A stretch of DNA of 64,000 nucleotides from Parvibaculum sp. (GCF_019635935.1 NZ_JAHBYN010000001.1:434001-498000); one strand, 5' to 3'; shown: positions 22,046 through 44,008, counted from the stretch's first letter. Program-made: numbers and translations. The notes: a model not told the origin generated them from the sequence alone.

Positions 22046-22413
22046 CAAAGCACCTCCGGCGCGAGCGAAACGATCTTCATGTGGTTCTTGGCGCGCAGTT
22101 CGCGTGTCACCGGGCCGAAGATGCGGGTTCCGATCGGCTCGCCCTGGGCGTTGATCAGCACCGCCGCATTGCGGTCGAAGCGGATGACGCTGCCATCGGC
22201 GCGGCGAATATCCTTCGCCGTGCGCACGACGACCGCCTTCATGACGTCGCCCTTCTTGACCTTGCCGCGCGGGATCGCTTCCTTGATGCTGACGACAATG
22301 GTGTCGCCAACGGAAGCGTACTTCCGCTTGGAACCGCCGAGCACCTTGATGCACATCACGCGACGCGCACCCGAGTTATCGGCTACTTCCAGGTTTGTCT
22401 CTTGCTGGATCAT
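22045..22413 (-). CDS. rplN: 50S ribosomal protein L14
   Basis: 122-residue subunit-interface protein. [40 protein letters not shown] and the C-terminal [11 protein letters not shown] are standard. Stop and rplX start share a base (TGATG), so L24 translation is coupled to it. Confidence 0.98.
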   Translation of the reverse strand: MIQQETNLEVADNSGARRVMCIKVLGGSKRKYASVGDTIVVSIKEAIPRGKVKKGDVMKAVVVRTAKDIRRADGSVIRFDRNAAVLINAQGEPIGTRIFGPVTRELRAKNHMKIVSLAPEVL

Positions 22414-22459
22414 AACTTCATCCGCCTTGCTCGAACCGGTTCCTGAATTCCGAAAAGGA

Positions 22460-22696
22460 TCAGGCCTCGTCCGTAATAACTTCCCATTTCTTCAGTTTCG
22501 AAATCGGGCGGCATTCGCGGATCTTCACCAGATCACCGACCTTCGCCGATTTGTTCTCGTCATGCGCGTGATACTTCTTCGAGCTGCGCACGATCTTCTT
22601 GAGGAGCGGGTCCTTGAAGCGGCGCTCGACATTCACCACGACCGTCTTTTCGTTCTTGTCGCTGACCACGACACCCTGAAGGATTCTCTTCGGCAT
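22460..22696 (-). CDS. rpsQ: 30S ribosomal protein S17
   Basis: 78-residue OB-fold primary 16S rRNA binder. It starts [20 protein letters not shown] and contains [19 protein letters not shown] followed by [11 protein letters not shown], the S17 signature. 10 bp after rpmC, 46 bp before rplN. Confidence 0.97.
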   Translation of the reverse strand: MPKRILQGVVVSDKNEKTVVVNVERRFKDPLLKKIVRSSKKYHAHDENKSAKVGDLVKIRECRPISKLKKWEVITDEA

Positions 22697-22706
22697 TTCG
22701 CTGTCC

Positions 22707-22913
22707 TCAGCCCTTGTTCGCCTGCGCGGCTTCGCGCTGGCGCTGGATGGTCTTGACGCGCGCGATGTCGCGGCGCACCTGACGCATCTGGTGAATCTTC
22801 TCGAGCTGGCCGCTCGCGCCCTGAAAACGCAGGTTGAACTGCGTCTTCTTCAGCTTGACGAGCTCGTCGTCGAGCTGGTCCGGCGTCATGTCTCTTACTT
22901 CGCTGGCCTTCAT
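22707..22913 (-). CDS. rpmC: 50S ribosomal protein L29
   Basis: 68-residue two-helix protein near the exit tunnel, a docking area for trigger factor and [23 protein letters not shown] and the [17 protein letters not shown] helix are typical. Tight spacing to rpsQ (10 bp). Confidence 0.96.
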   Translation of the reverse strand: MKASEVRDMTPDQLDDELVKLKKTQFNLRFQGASGQLEKIHQMRQVRRDIARVKTIQRQREAAQANKG

Positions 22914-22961
22914 GGCCTTACCCTTTCATTCGATCCGCCCGCCGGCGGGGTCGTTTATGTC

Positions 22962-23381
22962 TCAGGCGTGCTCGCCGGGACGCGCGACGAAGCGCGTCTT
23001 GATCGGCAGCTTGGCCGCGCCCAGGCGCATCGCTTCTTCGGCAACCGCAAGCGGCACACCGTCGATCTCGAACATGATCCGGCCCGGCTTCACGCGCGCC
23101 GCCCAGTATTCCGGCGCGCCCTTGCCCTTACCCATGCGGACTTCGGTCGGCTTCGACGAAACCGGCACATCCGGGAAAATCCGGATCCACACGCGACCGG
23201 CGCGCTTCATGTGGCGCGTAATCGCACGACGTGCCGCTTCGATCTGGCGCGCGGTGATACGCGCCGGCTCCTGCGCCTTGAGGCCGAAAGCCCCAAAGTC
23301 GAGATTCATTCCGCCCTTGGCCTTGCCATGGATGCGGCCCTTGTGGGCCTTGCGGAACTTCGTGCGCTTCGGTTGCAACAT
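22962..23381 (-). CDS. rplP: 50S ribosomal protein L16
   Basis: 139-residue protein near the A-site tRNA elbow. [16 protein letters not shown] at the N terminus, [20 protein letters not shown] and the [11 protein letters not shown] loop are intact; the loop Arg (EYWAAR) replaces the more common EYWVA, a conservative change. Confidence 0.97.
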   Translation of the reverse strand: MLQPKRTKFRKAHKGRIHGKAKGGMNLDFGAFGLKAQEPARITARQIEAARRAITRHMKRAGRVWIRIFPDVPVSSKPTEVRMGKGKGAPEYWAARVKPGRIMFEIDGVPLAVAEEAMRLGAAKLPIKTRFVARPGEHA

Positions 23382-23415
23382 GGTCGAAACTCTCTATCGC
23401 TCGGTTCTTCGGTGC

Positions 23416-24129
23416 TCAGGCCCGGTCTTCGCGGCGCTGACGGCCACCGCCGCCTTCGCCACTGCCTTCGAGCGCACGGCGCTCGGAAGCCATCGGGTCG
23501 TGCTCCAGTATCTCGCCCTTGTAGATCCAGACCTTGACGCCACAGGTGCCATAGGCCGTCTTCGCGGTCGCAACGCCATAGTCGATATCGGCGCGCAGCG
23601 TGTGCAGCGGCACGCGACCTTCGCGGTACCACTCCGTCCGCGCGATTTCGGCGCCGCCGAGACGGCCCGCGCAGTTGATGCGGATGCCGCCGGCGCCCAG
23701 ACGCATGGCCGACTGCACGGCCCGCTTCATCGCCCGGCGGAACGCCACGCGGCGCTCGAGCTGCTGCGCGATGTTTTCGGCGACCAGCGTCGCGTCGATC
23801 TCGGGCTTGCGCACCTCGACGATGTTGAGATGCACTTCTGATGCCGTGATCTTGCCGATGTCCTTGCGCAGCTTCTCGATGTCGGCGCCCTTCTTGCCGA
23901 TGACGACACCGGGACGCGCCGTGTGAATCGCGACGCGGCACTTCTTGTGCGGACGTTCGATGACGATCTTCGAGACGCCGGCCTGCTTCAACTGGCCTTC
24001 CAGCATTTCGCGGATCTTGATGTCTTCGTGCAGCAGCTTGCCGTACTCGTGACGGCCGGCGAACCAGCGCGAATCCCAGGTGCGGTTGATGCCGAGCCGC
24101 AGTCCGATCGGATTGACCTTGTGACCCAT
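23416..24129 (-). CDS. rpsC: 30S ribosomal protein S3
   Basis: 237-residue mRNA-entry protein. [20 protein letters not shown], a KH domain with [19 protein letters not shown], and [20 protein letters not shown] are diagnostic. The Gly/Arg-rich tail (about 220-237) is disordered. Its ATG shares a base with the rplV stop (TGATG). Confidence 0.98.
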   Translation of the reverse strand: MGHKVNPIGLRLGINRTWDSRWFAGRHEYGKLLHEDIKIREMLEGQLKQAGVSKIVIERPHKKCRVAIHTARPGVVIGKKGADIEKLRKDIGKITASEVHLNIVEVRKPEIDATLVAENIAQQLERRVAFRRAMKRAVQSAMRLGAGGIRINCAGRLGGAEIARTEWYREGRVPLHTLRADIDYGVATAKTAYGTCGVKVWIYKGEILEHDPMASERRALEGSGEGGGGRQRREDRA

Positions 24130-24509
24130 CAGGCTTGCTCCTCGACTTGCCGAACGACAATGGTGATCTGGCTGAACGGCTTTTCGATGCGGCCGACGCG
24201 TCCGCGCGCCCGCGCATGCCAGCGCTTCATCACCAGGTTCTTGCCTACATAGGCCTCGGCGACGACGAGATCATCGACATCGAGGTCGTGATTGTTTTCC
24301 GCATTCGCAATCGCGCTCTGCAGGACCTTCTTCACGTCGTCCGAAATCCGCTTGCGCGAGAAAGTCAGATCGGCGAGCGCCGTGTCGACCTTCTTGCCGC
24401 GGATCAGCTGCGCCACGAGGTTGAGCTTTTGCGGGCTCACCCGGAGCATCCGGCCGACGGCCTGCGCCTCGTTATCGGGCAGGCGACGCTTTGAAGCAGC
24501 TTTGCCCAT
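24129..24509 (-). CDS. rplV: 50S ribosomal protein L22
   Basis: 126-residue exit-tunnel protein. Recognised from [40 protein letters not shown] and the tunnel loop [20 protein letters not shown]. The loop, where macrolide-resistance deletions occur elsewhere, looks complete. 3 bp from rpsS, one-base overlap with rpsC. Confidence 0.98.
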   Translation of the reverse strand: MGKAASKRRLPDNEAQAVGRMLRVSPQKLNLVAQLIRGKKVDTALADLTFSRKRISDDVKKVLQSAIANAENNHDLDVDDLVVAEAYVGKNLVMKRWHARARGRVGRIEKPFSQITIVVRQVEEQA

Positions 24510-24512
24510 GAC

Positions 24513-24791
24513 TTATGCCTTCTTCGTTTTCTTGTCGGACGTATGCCCGAAATAGGTACGCGTCGGAGAGAACTCGCCGAGCTTATGGCCCACCATGTCC
24601 TCGGTCACTAGCACCGGAATGTGCTTCTTGCCGTTGTGAACGCCGAAGGTCAGGCCGACGAATTGCGGCAGGACCGTCGAGCGGCGGCTCCACGTCTTGA
24701 TGACTTCCTTGCGGCCCGACCCGCGCGTGGCTTCCGCCTTCTTCAGAAGGTAGCCATCCACGAAGGGACCTTTTTTGACTGAACGCGCCAT
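24513..24791 (-). CDS. rpsS: 30S ribosomal protein S19
   Basis: 92-residue head protein forming part of the S13-S19 complex. [18 protein letters not shown] at the start and [17 protein letters not shown] in the C-terminal half are diagnostic. A 36-residue upstream extension in frame overlaps rplB and is not used. Confidence 0.98.
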   Translation of the reverse strand: MARSVKKGPFVDGYLLKKAEATRGSGRKEVIKTWSRRSTVLPQFVGLTFGVHNGKKHIPVLVTEDMVGHKLGEFSPTRTYFGHTSDKKTKKA

Positions 24792-24808
24792 ATCGAGCTC
24801 CCTTGACC

Positions 24809-25642
24809 TTACTTCTTCTTCTGGTGGCGGCTGCGGACGATGTACTTGTCCGTCGACTTGTTGGCACGCGTCTTCTTGCCCTTGGTCGGCTTGCCCCACG
24901 GCGTGACCGGATGACGGCCGCCCGAAGTGCGGCCTTCGCCGCCGCCATGCGGATGGTCGACCGGGTTCATCACGACGCCGCGCACATGCGGACGCTTGCC
25001 GAGCCAGCGATTGCGGCCGGCCTTGGCGATGGTGATGTTCGAATGATCCGGGTTCGACACCGCGCCGATCGAGGCCATGCAGGTGCCCGGAACCATCCGC
25101 TGTTCGCCCGACGACAGGCGCAGCAGCGCATAGCCCTGGTCGCGCCCGACGAGCTGCACATAGGTGCCGGCCGAACGCGCGATCTGTCCGCCCTTGCCCG
25201 GCTTCATCTCGACATTGTGGACGATGGTGCCGACCGGAATGTTCGCCAGCGGCATCGCATTGCCCGGCTTCACGTCGACCCGGTTGCCCGAGACGACCGT
25301 GTCGCCCACGGCAAGCCGCTGCGGCGCCAGGATGTAGGCGAGATCGCCATCCGCATACTTGACCAGCGCGATGAACGCCGTGCGGTTCGGATCGTATTCG
25401 AGCCGTTCCACGGTCGCCGGCACATCGGCCTTGGCGCGCTTGAAGTCGACGACGCGATAGCTGCGCTTGTGCCCGCCACCCCGGAACCGCACCGTGATGC
25501 GGCCGTGATTGTTGCGGCCGCCCGACTTCGTCAGACCTTCGGTCAGCGCCTTGACCGGCTTGCCCTTGTAGAGGCCGGAACGGTCAACAAGCACAAGGCC
25601 GCGCTGGCCGGGGCTGGTCGGTTTATATTTTTTCAATGCCAT
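24809..25642 (-). CDS. rplB: 50S ribosomal protein L2
   Basis: 277-residue core protein needed for subunit joining and peptidyl transfer. [34 protein letters not shown] and the C-terminal [16 protein letters not shown] with its conserved His are present. 17 bp before rpsS and only 4 bp after rplW. Confidence 0.98.
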   Translation of the reverse strand: MALKKYKPTSPGQRGLVLVDRSGLYKGKPVKALTEGLTKSGGRNNHGRITVRFRGGGHKRSYRVVDFKRAKADVPATVERLEYDPNRTAFIALVKYADGDLAYILAPQRLAVGDTVVSGNRVDVKPGNAMPLANIPVGTIVHNVEMKPGKGGQIARSAGTYVQLVGRDQGYALLRLSSGEQRMVPGTCMASIGAVSNPDHSNITIAKAGRNRWLGKRPHVRGVVMNPVDHPHGGGEGRTSGGRHPVTPWGKPTKGKKTRANKSTDKYIVRSRHQKKK

Positions 25643-25646
25643 GGTT

Positions 25647-25937
25647 TCAGAGCCCGGTCGTCACATCGATCGAATGACCGTCTTCGAGGGTCACGATCGC
25701 TTTCTTGAAATCGCTTTGCCGTCCCGCAATGCCACGGAACCGCTTGGTCTTGCCTTTGCGGACCAGCGTGTTCACCGCCTTCACTTTGACGTCGAACAGC
25801 TTCTCGACCGCTTCCTTCACCTGCGGCTTCGTCGCTTTCCGGGCCACCTTGAAGATGACCTGGTTGGCTTCCGATGCCATCGTCGCCTTTTCGGTAATCA
25901 CCGGCGACAGGATGATGTCGTAAAGATGCGCATTCAT
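25647..25937 (-). CDS. rplW: 50S ribosomal protein L23
   Basis: 96-residue exit-site protein that binds trigger factor and [23 protein letters not shown] and [20 protein letters not shown] identify it. ATG overlaps the rplD stop by 4 bp. Confidence 0.97.
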   Translation of the reverse strand: MNAHLYDIILSPVITEKATMASEANQVIFKVARKATKPQVKEAVEKLFDVKVKAVNTLVRKGKTKRFRGIAGRQSDFKKAIVTLEDGHSIDVTTGL

Positions 25938-26554
25938 TTGAAGCGAGCCTCCAGGCTTTCGACCGCAGCCTTGGTCAGCACCAGCGTCTCACGGCGCAGA
26001 ATGTCGTAGACGTTGATGCCCTGCACCGGCAGCACATCCACATTCGGCACGTTGCGCGCCGCGAGCGCGAAGTTGTCGTCGAGCTCCGCACCGTCGACGA
26101 TCAGCGCCGACTTGAGACCGAGCTTGGCGAACGCGTCCTTCACGGCTTTCGTCTTCGGGTCCTTGAGCTTCGCTTCGTCGAGAATGACGAGATTGTCGCT
26201 CTTTGCCTTGGCCGACAGCGCCAGCTTCAGCGCCAGCGCACGAACTTTCTTCGGCATGTCGATCGCATGGCTGCGAACCACCGGCCCGAAAGCCTTGCCG
26301 CCACCGCGGAACTGCGGCGCCTTGCGGTCGCCGTGACGGGCGCCGCCCGAACCCTTCTGCTTGACGAACTTCTTGCCCGTCAGCGCGATCTCGGAACGGC
26401 CCTTGGTCTTGTGCGTGCCGGCCTGCCGCTTGGCGAGCTGATACGTCACCATGCGATGCAGGATGTCGGCACGGGGCTCGAGCGCGAACACTTCGTCCGT
26501 CAGCTCGACCGTGCCGGCACTCTTGGCCGCAAGAGTTTTAACGTCGGCCTTCAT
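25934..26554 (-). CDS. rplD: 50S ribosomal protein L4
   Basis: 206-residue protein with a tunnel loop ([40 protein letters not shown]). The ATG overlaps the rplC stop as TGATG; a GTG one codon earlier is possible but less likely. In enterobacteria L4 controls its own operon; here no leader evidence was found. The loop Lys/Gly residues tied to macrolide resistance elsewhere appear normal. Confidence 0.97.
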   Translation of the reverse strand: MKADVKTLAAKSAGTVELTDEVFALEPRADILHRMVTYQLAKRQAGTHKTKGRSEIALTGKKFVKQKGSGGARHGDRKAPQFRGGGKAFGPVVRSHAIDMPKKVRALALKLALSAKAKSDNLVILDEAKLKDPKTKAVKDAFAKLGLKSALIVDGAELDDNFALAARNVPNVDVLPVQGINVYDILRRETLVLTKAAVESLEARFK

Positions 26555-27333
26555 CACGCACCTTCCTTCTCGGCACCGGCATCCGCCACATCGGCGGCGG
26601 CAGGCGCTTCCTCAGTCGCGGGCGCTTCTTCAGTCGCGGGCGCTGCGGCCACTTCACCGTTGCGGCGGAACGCGCCCGGCATCGGTACGCTGTCCGGCAA
26701 CTTGCTCTTCACCGCATCGCGCAGCAGCACCCAGCCACCCTTCGAACCCGGCACCGCACCCTTCACCATGATCAGGCCCTTCTCGGCATCCGTGCGGACG
26801 ACTTCGAGGTTCTGCGTGGTGACGCGCGTCGCGCCCATGTGGCCGGCCATCTTCTTGCCTTTGAAGACCTTGCCCGGATCCTGGTTTTGACCGGTCGAGC
26901 CATGGCTTCGGTGGCTCACCGACACGCCGTGCGTGGCGCGCAGGCCGCCGAAATTGTGGCGCTTCATGACGCCCGCAAAGCCCTTGCCGATCGAGGTGCC
27001 GCTGACGTCGACATACTGACCCGCCACGAAATGGTCGGCGGTGATCTCGACGCCGATGTCGAGCAGGTTGTCGGGGCTCACCCGGAACTCGACGAGCTCC
27101 AGCTTCGGCTCCACCTCGGCGCGCGCGAACTGACCGCGCTGCGCATTCGGCACGTTCTTGGCCTTGGCGCGGCCGGCGCCAAGCTGAACGGCCGTGTAGC
27201 CGTTCTTATCTTCCGTACGCTGACTGACAACCTGACAGTTGTCGAGCTTCAGCACCGTGACCGGGACATGACGGCCGTCTTCCATGAAGAGACGGGTCAT
27301 ACCGACCTTTTTGACAATCACTCCGGAACGCAT
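26554..27333 (-). CDS. rplC: 50S ribosomal protein L3 with acidic tail
   Basis: 259 residues, about 50 more than E. coli L3. The core is normal ([56 protein letters not shown]). After NGEVAA the protein continues with an Ala/Glu/Pro/Thr tail built partly from an 18-bp tandem duplication. GAGGA lies 10 bp before the ATG used; another ATG three codons upstream is too close to that site. Confidence 0.97.
   Translation of the reverse strand: MRSGVIVKKVGMTRLFMEDGRHVPVTVLKLDNCQVVSQRTEDKNGYTAVQLGAGRAKAKNVPNAQRGQFARAEVEPKLELVEFRVSPDNLLDIGVEITADHFVAGQYVDVSGTSIGKGFAGVMKRHNFGGLRATHGVSVSHRSHGSTGQNQDPGKVFKGKKMAGHMGATRVTTQNLEVVRTDAEKGLIMVKGAVPGSKGGWVLLRDAVKSKLPDSVPMPGAFRRNGEVAAAPATEEAPATEEAPAAADVADAGAEKEGA
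26606..26641 (-). repeat. rplC: 18-bp tandem duplication in rplC tail
   Basis: Two copies of GCTTCYTCAGTCGCGGGC (plus-strand reading) differ at one base and encode a repeated A-T-E-E-A-P unit. Reading frame is kept. Likely replication slippage in a tolerant disordered tail. Confidence 0.9.
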
Positions 27334-27372
27334 GGGTCCCATTCCTCGTTCTGATCCGAGCGCAAGCACGTT

Positions 27373-27681
27373 TTAGAGCTTGATCTCGACGTCCACACCG
27401 GCAGCAAGATCGAGCTTCATAAGCGCATCGACCGTCTGGGGGGTGGGGTCTACGATGTCGAGCACACGCTTGTGTGTCCGGATTTCAAATTGCTCGCGGC
27501 TCTTCTTGTCGATATGCGGGCCGCGAAGCACCGTGAACTTTTCGAGCCGGGTCGGAAGCGGGATCGGACCGAGCACCTGAGCGCCGGTGCGTTTCGCCGT
27601 GTTGACGATTTCGCGCGTCGACACGTCGAGCACGCGATGATCGAACCCTTTCAACCGGATGCGAATTTTCTGCCTTTGCAT
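27373..27681 (-). CDS. rpsJ: 30S ribosomal protein S10
   Basis: 102-residue head protein that also binds NusB in antitermination. [39 protein letters not shown] and the C-terminal [11 protein letters not shown] identify it. An extension of 26 codons upstream overlaps the tuf-rpsJ spacer without similarity. First S10-set gene, 84 bp after tuf. Confidence 0.98.
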   Translation of the reverse strand: MQRQKIRIRLKGFDHRVLDVSTREIVNTAKRTGAQVLGPIPLPTRLEKFTVLRGPHIDKKSREQFEIRTHKRVLDIVDPTPQTVDALMKLDLAAGVDVEIKL

Positions 27682-27765
27682 TTTCGGTCCCTGTGCCTCT
27701 CGGCCCTGCGCTTGCGCGACTTGAAACTTGAGGGGCGCGGCAGGACCGCGCCCCTTCAACCTTGA

Positions 27766-28956
<1,191 letters not shown>

Positions 28957-28997
28957 CTCGGCGCTCCATCCTTCAGGAACAGTCTTGGTTCAGTTGG

Positions 28998-31073
<2,076 letters not shown>

Positions 31074-31103
31074 GACGGTCTGCCTTTAGGGGTCTTGAAC
31101 GCT

Positions 31104-31574
31104 TTACCAGCGGTAGTGCGAGAAGGCGCGGTTGGCTTCGGCCATACGATGCGTGTCTTCACGCTTCTTGACGGCCGAACCGCGATTGTTGGCCGCATCG
31201 AGCAGCTCGCCGGAGAGGCGCGCGACCATCGTGGTCTCGTTGCGCGCACGCGCGGCGGCGATGATCCAGCGGATCGCCAGCGCCTTGCGGCGCTCGGGAC
31301 GAACTTCGACGGGCACCTGGTAGGTGGCGCCACCGACGCGGCGCGAGCGCACTTCGAGCGCCGGCATCACGTTTTCGAGGGCTTCGTGGAAGGTGCGCAG
31401 CGGATCGACGCTGGCCTTCTGCTGCATCTGGTCGAACGCGCCGTAAATGATGCTTTCGGCGGCTGACTTCTTGCCGTGATACATCAGGCTGTTCATGAAC
31501 TTCGCGAGAACGACGTCGCCATACTTGGCGTCCGGAATAACGTCTCGTTTTTCTGCGCGGTGGCGTCGGGACAT
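31104..31574 (-). CDS. rpsG: 30S ribosomal protein S7
   Basis: 156-residue head-assembly protein. [20 protein letters not shown], the [20 protein letters not shown] region and [20 protein letters not shown] are diagnostic. 11 bp after rpsL and 30 bp before fusA; single transcription unit. Confidence 0.98.
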   Translation of the reverse strand: MSRRHRAEKRDVIPDAKYGDVVLAKFMNSLMYHGKKSAAESIIYGAFDQMQQKASVDPLRTFHEALENVMPALEVRSRRVGGATYQVPVEVRPERRKALAIRWIIAAARARNETTMVARLSGELLDAANNRGSAVKKREDTHRMAEANRAFSHYRW

Positions 31575-31585
31575 ATCTCTGTTCC

Positions 31586-31957
31586 TTACTTCGGACGCTT
31601 CGCGCCGTATTTCGAACGGCGCTGGCGGCGGTCTTTCACGCCTTGCGTATCGAGCACGCCGCGGATGATGTGATAGCGAACGCCGGGAAGGTCCTTCACG
31701 CGGCCGCCACGGATCAGGACCACGGAGTGTTCCTGCAAGTTGTGGCCTTCGCCGGGAATGTAGCTCGTGACTTCGAAACCGTTCGTCAGACGAACGCGCG
31801 CGACTTTACGCAGAGCGGAGTTCGGCTTTTTCGGCGTCGTCGTGTAGACGCGCGTGCATACGCCGCGCTTCTGCGGGCACGCCTGCATGGCCGGGACTTT
31901 GTTCCGCTTCACCAGCGGCTTGCGCGGGTTGCGGATGAGTTGGTTGACGGTGGGCAT
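31586..31957 (-). CDS. rpsL: 30S ribosomal protein S12
   Basis: 123-residue decoding-centre protein. [14 protein letters not shown] and the [11 protein letters not shown] and [12 protein letters not shown] loops are seen. Lys 43 and Lys 88, whose changes give streptomycin resistance in other bacteria, are wild type. A 33-codon in-frame extension upstream has no similarity and is excluded. First gene of the str-S10-spc transcription unit; a hairpin lies about 80 bp upstream. Confidence 0.98.
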   Translation of the reverse strand: MPTVNQLIRNPRKPLVKRNKVPAMQACPQKRGVCTRVYTTTPKKPNSALRKVARVRLTNGFEVTSYIPGEGHNLQEHSVVLIRGGRVKDLPGVRYHIIRGVLDTQGVKDRRQRRSKYGAKRPK

Positions 31958-32435
31958 TCGCCTGCTCGATCCTGTCTGTCCAAACAAAAAACGCCGCGCC
32001 GCCCCGGATTTGCTCCGGAATTGGCTGCGCGCGCTCATGGACACGAAACCCCTCAATCGGGCTTTGTGTCCAAATGCAGAGGATCCCGGCCTTGCGCCCG
32101 GAATCGTGCGCCATTCCTCGTATTCTGTTCACTGACCCCAGTGTCTAGACCCGGCGAAAGACCTAATCCCCTCAAGGACTTGTCGGTCTGTCGCCCGGGA
32201 AACCTCTACTACCTGGAGCGAAAGTGGGCGGAACCTACTCTGGGCCCCCGGACCCGTCAACCCCAATCCTTAAGAAATGCTAGGAAATCCGCCCCGGAGA
32301 GACGTTTCGTCCCCGAACCGACCTTTCGCGCGGTCCGGCGGGGGTCTTTGGGGCCCCACGCAGCGGCGCCGGCCTTAACGGCGGGCCGAATCGGGCGCAG
32401 AATGCGTACCGAATCGCATCGCAGGGAACGGCATA
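31958..32435. other. 478-bp divergent spacer before rpsL and a plus-strand gene
   Basis: No supported gene. It should hold the minus-strand promoter for rpsL and the plus-strand promoter for the membrane-protein gene. One feature stands out: an imperfect inverted repeat at 32039-32071 (GGACACGAAACCC / GGGCTTTGTGTCC). A TAGACA hexamer on the minus strand near 32145 is a possible -35, but no convincing -10 follows. Confidence 0.5.
32039..32071 (-). promoter_or_regulatory. Hairpin in rpsL upstream region
   Basis: 13-nt arms with two mismatches and a 7-nt loop, 82 bp before the rpsL ATG. Likely in the 5' UTR of the str operon. Could be an attenuator or a protein-binding site; no T-run follows, so termination is unproven. 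Confidence 0.4.
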
Positions 32436-32831
32436 ATGAACGGAAAATTCTGGCACGCGCTTTTCTGGACGGCGGCCGTCTACAACTTCATTGCGGGGGC
32501 ACCCCTGCTGCTGGCCCCCAGCCTCGCGGCCGCGAACGCGGGCATACCACCCTTCGACCCGCAACACATCATTATCGCGCAGCTCGCGGGCCTGGTGGTC
32601 TGCCTCTTCGGCATCGGCTACGCAATGGTGGCGATGAATACGTCCGGCGGCCGGGCGATCGTCATTCTCGGTCTGATCGGCAAGCTCGGCGTCTGCGCGC
32701 TCGTCGCCGGACACCTGCTCTGGGGACACGTCCCCCAACTCCTGGTTCTGGCGGCTGCGGGCGATTTCCTCTTCGCCATCGCTTTCGCCGTATATCTGTC
32801 GGAGCCGTCGAAAGCACCCGCTGCCGCTTGA
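32436..32831 (+). CDS. Small four-helix membrane protein of unknown function
   Basis: 131 residues with four hydrophobic segments (about 8-30, 45-68, 73-95 and 100-122) and little else: an N-terminal FWHALFWTAAVYNFIAGAPLLL, a Gly-rich loop NTSGGRAIV, and a short polar C terminus. No signal cleavage site is evident. AGGGAA lies before the ATG. It is the only plus-strand gene within the ribosomal/RNA-polymerase locus and shares the bidirectional terminator with rpoC. I recognise no family beyond a general resemblance to DoxX-sized membrane proteins. Confidence 0.8.
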   Translation: MNGKFWHALFWTAAVYNFIAGAPLLLAPSLAAANAGIPPFDPQHIIIAQLAGLVVCLFGIGYAMVAMNTSGGRAIVILGLIGKLGVCALVAGHLLWGHVPQLLVLAAAGDFLFAIAFAVYLSEPSKAPAAA

Positions 32832-32846
32832 GGGATATTGAACGAA

Positions 32847-32877
32847 AAAGGCCGTCCGGACTGCCCGGACGGCCTTT
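32847..32877. terminator. Bidirectional intrinsic terminator between rpoC and the plus-strand gene
   Basis: Perfect 13-bp stem AAAGGCCGTCCGG with a 5-nt ACTGC loop. The minus strand ends in TTTTT after the stem, 25 bp past the rpoC stop. On the plus strand it lies 16 bp past the membrane-protein stop and is followed by TTTC. Strong for rpoC, weaker for the other gene. Confidence 0.9.
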
Positions 32878-32901
32878 CGATTCTTGCGGCGGCGGAAGCC
32901 G

Positions 32902-37095
<4,194 letters not shown>

Positions 37096-37220
37096 GGACT
37101 TCTCCTGAGCTCGGGCCTCCACATCAACGGGGAGAAAGTTCGCGTCCGGTGGGGCCATCCGTCCGCATACCCCGTATATCAATCTCTGTCTTGCCTTCGT
37201 CGCCCCGAGGGGCGGAAGGC

Positions 37221-37250
37221 GGCGGCGCGGCCGGCAAAGGGCGCGCCGCC
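37221..37250 (-). promoter_or_regulatory. rpoB: Hairpin in rpoB-rpoC spacer
   Basis: Perfect 9-bp arms GGCGGCGCG / CGCGCCGCC with a 12-nt loop, 11 bp after the rpoB stop, followed by a second small stem (CGCCCC/GGGGCG) near 37200. No T-run. Probably an mRNA stability or processing structure within the operon. Confidence 0.45.
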
Positions 37251-37261
37251 TCCGTTTCGCA

Positions 37262-41350
<4,089 letters not shown>

Positions 41351-41476
41351 TTGTGCTCCTCGCAACGCTCTGCATTAGAACGGCGGCCGGGCTTTCAGTC
41401 GGTGAAGGGGCTGCCCGGTCTCAAGGCCGCCTTCTCCGTGAGGGGTATCCGGAACATGGGCTCCGGAGCGTCGGCC

Positions 41477-41505
41477 GGGACGGAAGGCGCGCGGCCCTCC
41501 GTCCC
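41477..41505 (-). promoter_or_regulatory. Hairpin between rplL and rpoB (attenuator or processing site)
   Basis: 11-bp arms GGGACGGAAGG / CCCTCCGTCCC with one mismatch, 22 bp past the rplL stop and without a T-run. In enterobacteria the rplL-rpoB gap holds a partial terminator and an RNase III site that lower rpoB relative to ribosomal protein output; position here is equivalent, function inferred. Confidence 0.6.
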
Positions 41506-41526
41506 GTCCGCAACATTGCGACGAAC

Positions 41527-41898
<372 letters not shown>

Positions 41899-41946
41899 TT
41901 CAGTGTCTTTCTTTGAGGTTCGGTTGGTTTCGGTTCACCGCAGCGG

Positions 41947-42465
41947 TCACGCCGCTTCACTCTTGGTGGCATAGGCATTCAGCACGCGCGCCAGTTGGCC
42001 GGCAGGCGCCTGCAGCACACCCGCGATGCGGGTGGCAGGCGTCTGGATCATGCCCACGATCTTCGCGCGCAGTTCGTCGAGCGACGGCAGGTCGGCAAGT
42101 TGCTTCACTGCTTTTGCGTCGAGAACCGTCTCGCCCATCGCGCCGCCGAGGATCACCAGCTTCTGGTTGTCCTTGGCGAACTCGATCGCAACCTTGGGGG
42201 CAGCAACCGGGTCGTTCGAATAGGCGATCGCCGTCGGCCCCGCGAAGAGATCGTCGATCTGCTTCATCGGGGTGCCGTCCAGAGCGAGCTTCGCGAGCCG
42301 GTTCTTCGTTACCTTGAACGAAGCGCCGGCCTTGTTCATCCGCGAACGCAGATCGGACATCTGGTTCACGGTGAGACCGCTGTAGTGGGCGACGACGACC
42401 ACAGCGGCGGTCGAAAACACGCCGTTGAGTTCCGTCACGAGCTCTGACTTTTCAGCTCTGTCCAC
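41947..42465 (-). CDS. rplJ: 50S ribosomal protein L10
   Basis: 172-residue base of the L7/L12 stalk. The protein starts at a GTG ([14 protein letters not shown]) with GGAGAGAG 7 bp upstream; ten extra codons upstream from an ATG lack similarity. [20 protein letters not shown] is the L10 rRNA-binding signature. The C-terminal helix that binds L12 dimers ends [15 protein letters not shown] 410-bp leader precedes it. Confidence 0.97.
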   Translation of the reverse strand: MDRAEKSELVTELNGVFSTAAVVVVAHYSGLTVNQMSDLRSRMNKAGASFKVTKNRLAKLALDGTPMKQIDDLFAGPTAIAYSNDPVAAPKVAIEFAKDNQKLVILGGAMGETVLDAKAVKQLADLPSLDELRAKIVGMIQTPATRIAGVLQAPAGQLARVLNAYATKSEAA

Positions 42466-42875
42466 TTTCTCTCTCCGTGCGCATGAAACCCTCATGCACT
42501 CAGGGGCGACTTCGGTACGGACACGATGCCCGTCACTCCGCCGCCGTTGGCGTTTGCCGCTCGAAGCGGACGCGGGGCGGTCAAGCCTCGCGCCTCTATC
42601 GAACGGCGCTCACTTGCCTGTCGTCCCGGGTTCCAACCGATCCCAGAGAGCCCGGAGGCTCCATGAAACCGTTCAAACTCCCGTCTATTGCCGGCCGCCC
42701 TCTTTTGGCGATTAAGCGTCGGCTCACGAATGAACCTCGGCGCCCGCAGTCTCGGACAGGTGAACGGACGAAGGCGTAGCCACTCCGGCTCGCCGCCAAA
42801 GTGACCACACGTCTCGTCCGTACTTGCCGTTCGCAGCCTCGCAATGAGACCGCGAACGGAAACTCTTCTACCGCC
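42466..42875 (-). promoter_or_regulatory. rplJ leader region (probable L10-binding leader)
   Basis: 410 bp with no convincing gene between rplA and rplJ. On the minus strand it carries a block (about 42670-42770) with CTGTCCGAGACTGCGGGCGCC, CTTAATCGCC and AATAGACGGGAG, which resembles the conserved kink-turn core of L10 leaders where the L10-L12 complex represses rplJL translation. A promoter may also lie here. The match is from memory of the family, not from a search. Confidence 0.55.
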
Positions 42876-43574
42876 TCAGGCGGTCACGCTTTGCGGTTCG
42901 ACCTTGACGCCGGGGCCCATGGTCGAGCTCAGCGCAATGCGCTTTATATAAGTGCCTTTCGAACCGGCCGGCTTCGCCTTCTGCACCGCATCGATCAGCG
43001 CGCGCACATTGCCGAGGATCTGTTCCTCGGTGAAGCTCGCCTTGCCGACGCCGGCATGAACGATGCCCGCCTTCTCGACGCGAAACTCGACCGCACCGCC
43101 CTTCGCGGCTTTCACCGCTTCGGCGACGTCCGGCGTCACCGTGCCGACCTTGGGGTTCGGCATCAGACCGCGCGGCCCGAGCACTTTGCCGAGACGGCCG
43201 ACCAGCGGCATCATGTCCGGCGTGGCGATGCAGCGATCGAAGTCGATCTTGCCGCCCTGCACGATCTCGGCCAGGTCTTCGGCACCGACAATGTCGGCAC
43301 CCGCGGCCTTGGCGGCATCCGCCTTGTCGCCCTTGGCAAACACCGCGACCCGGACCGAACGGCCCGAACCGTTCGGCAGCGCCACGACGCCACGGACCAT
43401 CTGGTCCGCATGACGCGGATCGACGCCGAGCGAGATCGCAACCTCGATCGTCTCGTCGAACTTGGCGGTCGCACGCTCTTTCACGAGCTTCACCGCTTCG
43501 CCGAGCCCGTAGGCCTTCTTGTGTTCGACACCCTCACGGGCCTTCGTAATACGCTTGCCTGCTTTGCTGCTCAT
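42876..43574 (-). CDS. rplA: 50S ribosomal protein L1
   Basis: 232-residue stalk protein on the E-site side. [20 protein letters not shown] start; the rRNA-binding [20 protein letters not shown] and [19 protein letters not shown] blocks are complete. A 40-codon extension upstream lies inside rplK and is rejected. 5 bp after rplK; L1 typically represses this pair. Confidence 0.98.
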   Translation of the reverse strand: MSSKAGKRITKAREGVEHKKAYGLGEAVKLVKERATAKFDETIEVAISLGVDPRHADQMVRGVVALPNGSGRSVRVAVFAKGDKADAAKAAGADIVGAEDLAEIVQGGKIDFDRCIATPDMMPLVGRLGKVLGPRGLMPNPKVGTVTPDVAEAVKAAKGGAVEFRVEKAGIVHAGVGKASFTEEQILGNVRALIDAVQKAKPAGSKGTYIKRIALSSTMGPGVKVEPQSVTA

Positions 43575-43579
43575 CGCGC

Positions 43580-44008
43580 TCACTCCACCACCTGAAGGCC
43601 CATGGAACGGGCGGAACCGGCAATAATCTTTGTCGCCTGATCGAGATCGTTGGCATTGAGATCGACGAACTTCGCTTCGGCGATTTCGCGGCACTGGTTC
43701 AGTGTCACGGTGCCGGCGCTGGCGCGTCCAGGCGTCTTCGAGCCCGATGTGATCTTCGCTGCCTTCTTCAGGAAATAGGACGCCGGCGGCGTCTTCATCG
43801 CGAAGGTGAACGAGCGATCCGAATAGGCCGTAATGACGACCGGGATCGGCATGCCCTGTTCCATTTTCTGCGTCGCCGCGTTGAACGCCTTGCAGAACTC
43901 CATGATGTTGAGGCCGCGCTGACCGAGCGCGGGGCCGATCGGCGGCGACGGATTTGCCGCGCCTGCCGGCACTTGCAGCTTGATATAGCCTTCGATTTTC
44001 TTCGCCAT
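43580..44008 (-). CDS. rplK: 50S ribosomal protein L11
   Basis: 142-residue GTPase-centre protein. [20 protein letters not shown], with the flexible proline segment where thiostrepton acts, then [15 protein letters not shown] and the C-terminal [12 protein letters not shown]. 107 bp after nusG. Confidence 0.98.
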   Translation of the reverse strand: MAKKIEGYIKLQVPAGAANPSPPIGPALGQRGLNIMEFCKAFNAATQKMEQGMPIPVVITAYSDRSFTFAMKTPPASYFLKKAAKITSGSKTPGRASAGTVTLNQCREIAEAKFVDLNANDLDQATKIIAGSARSMGLQVVE

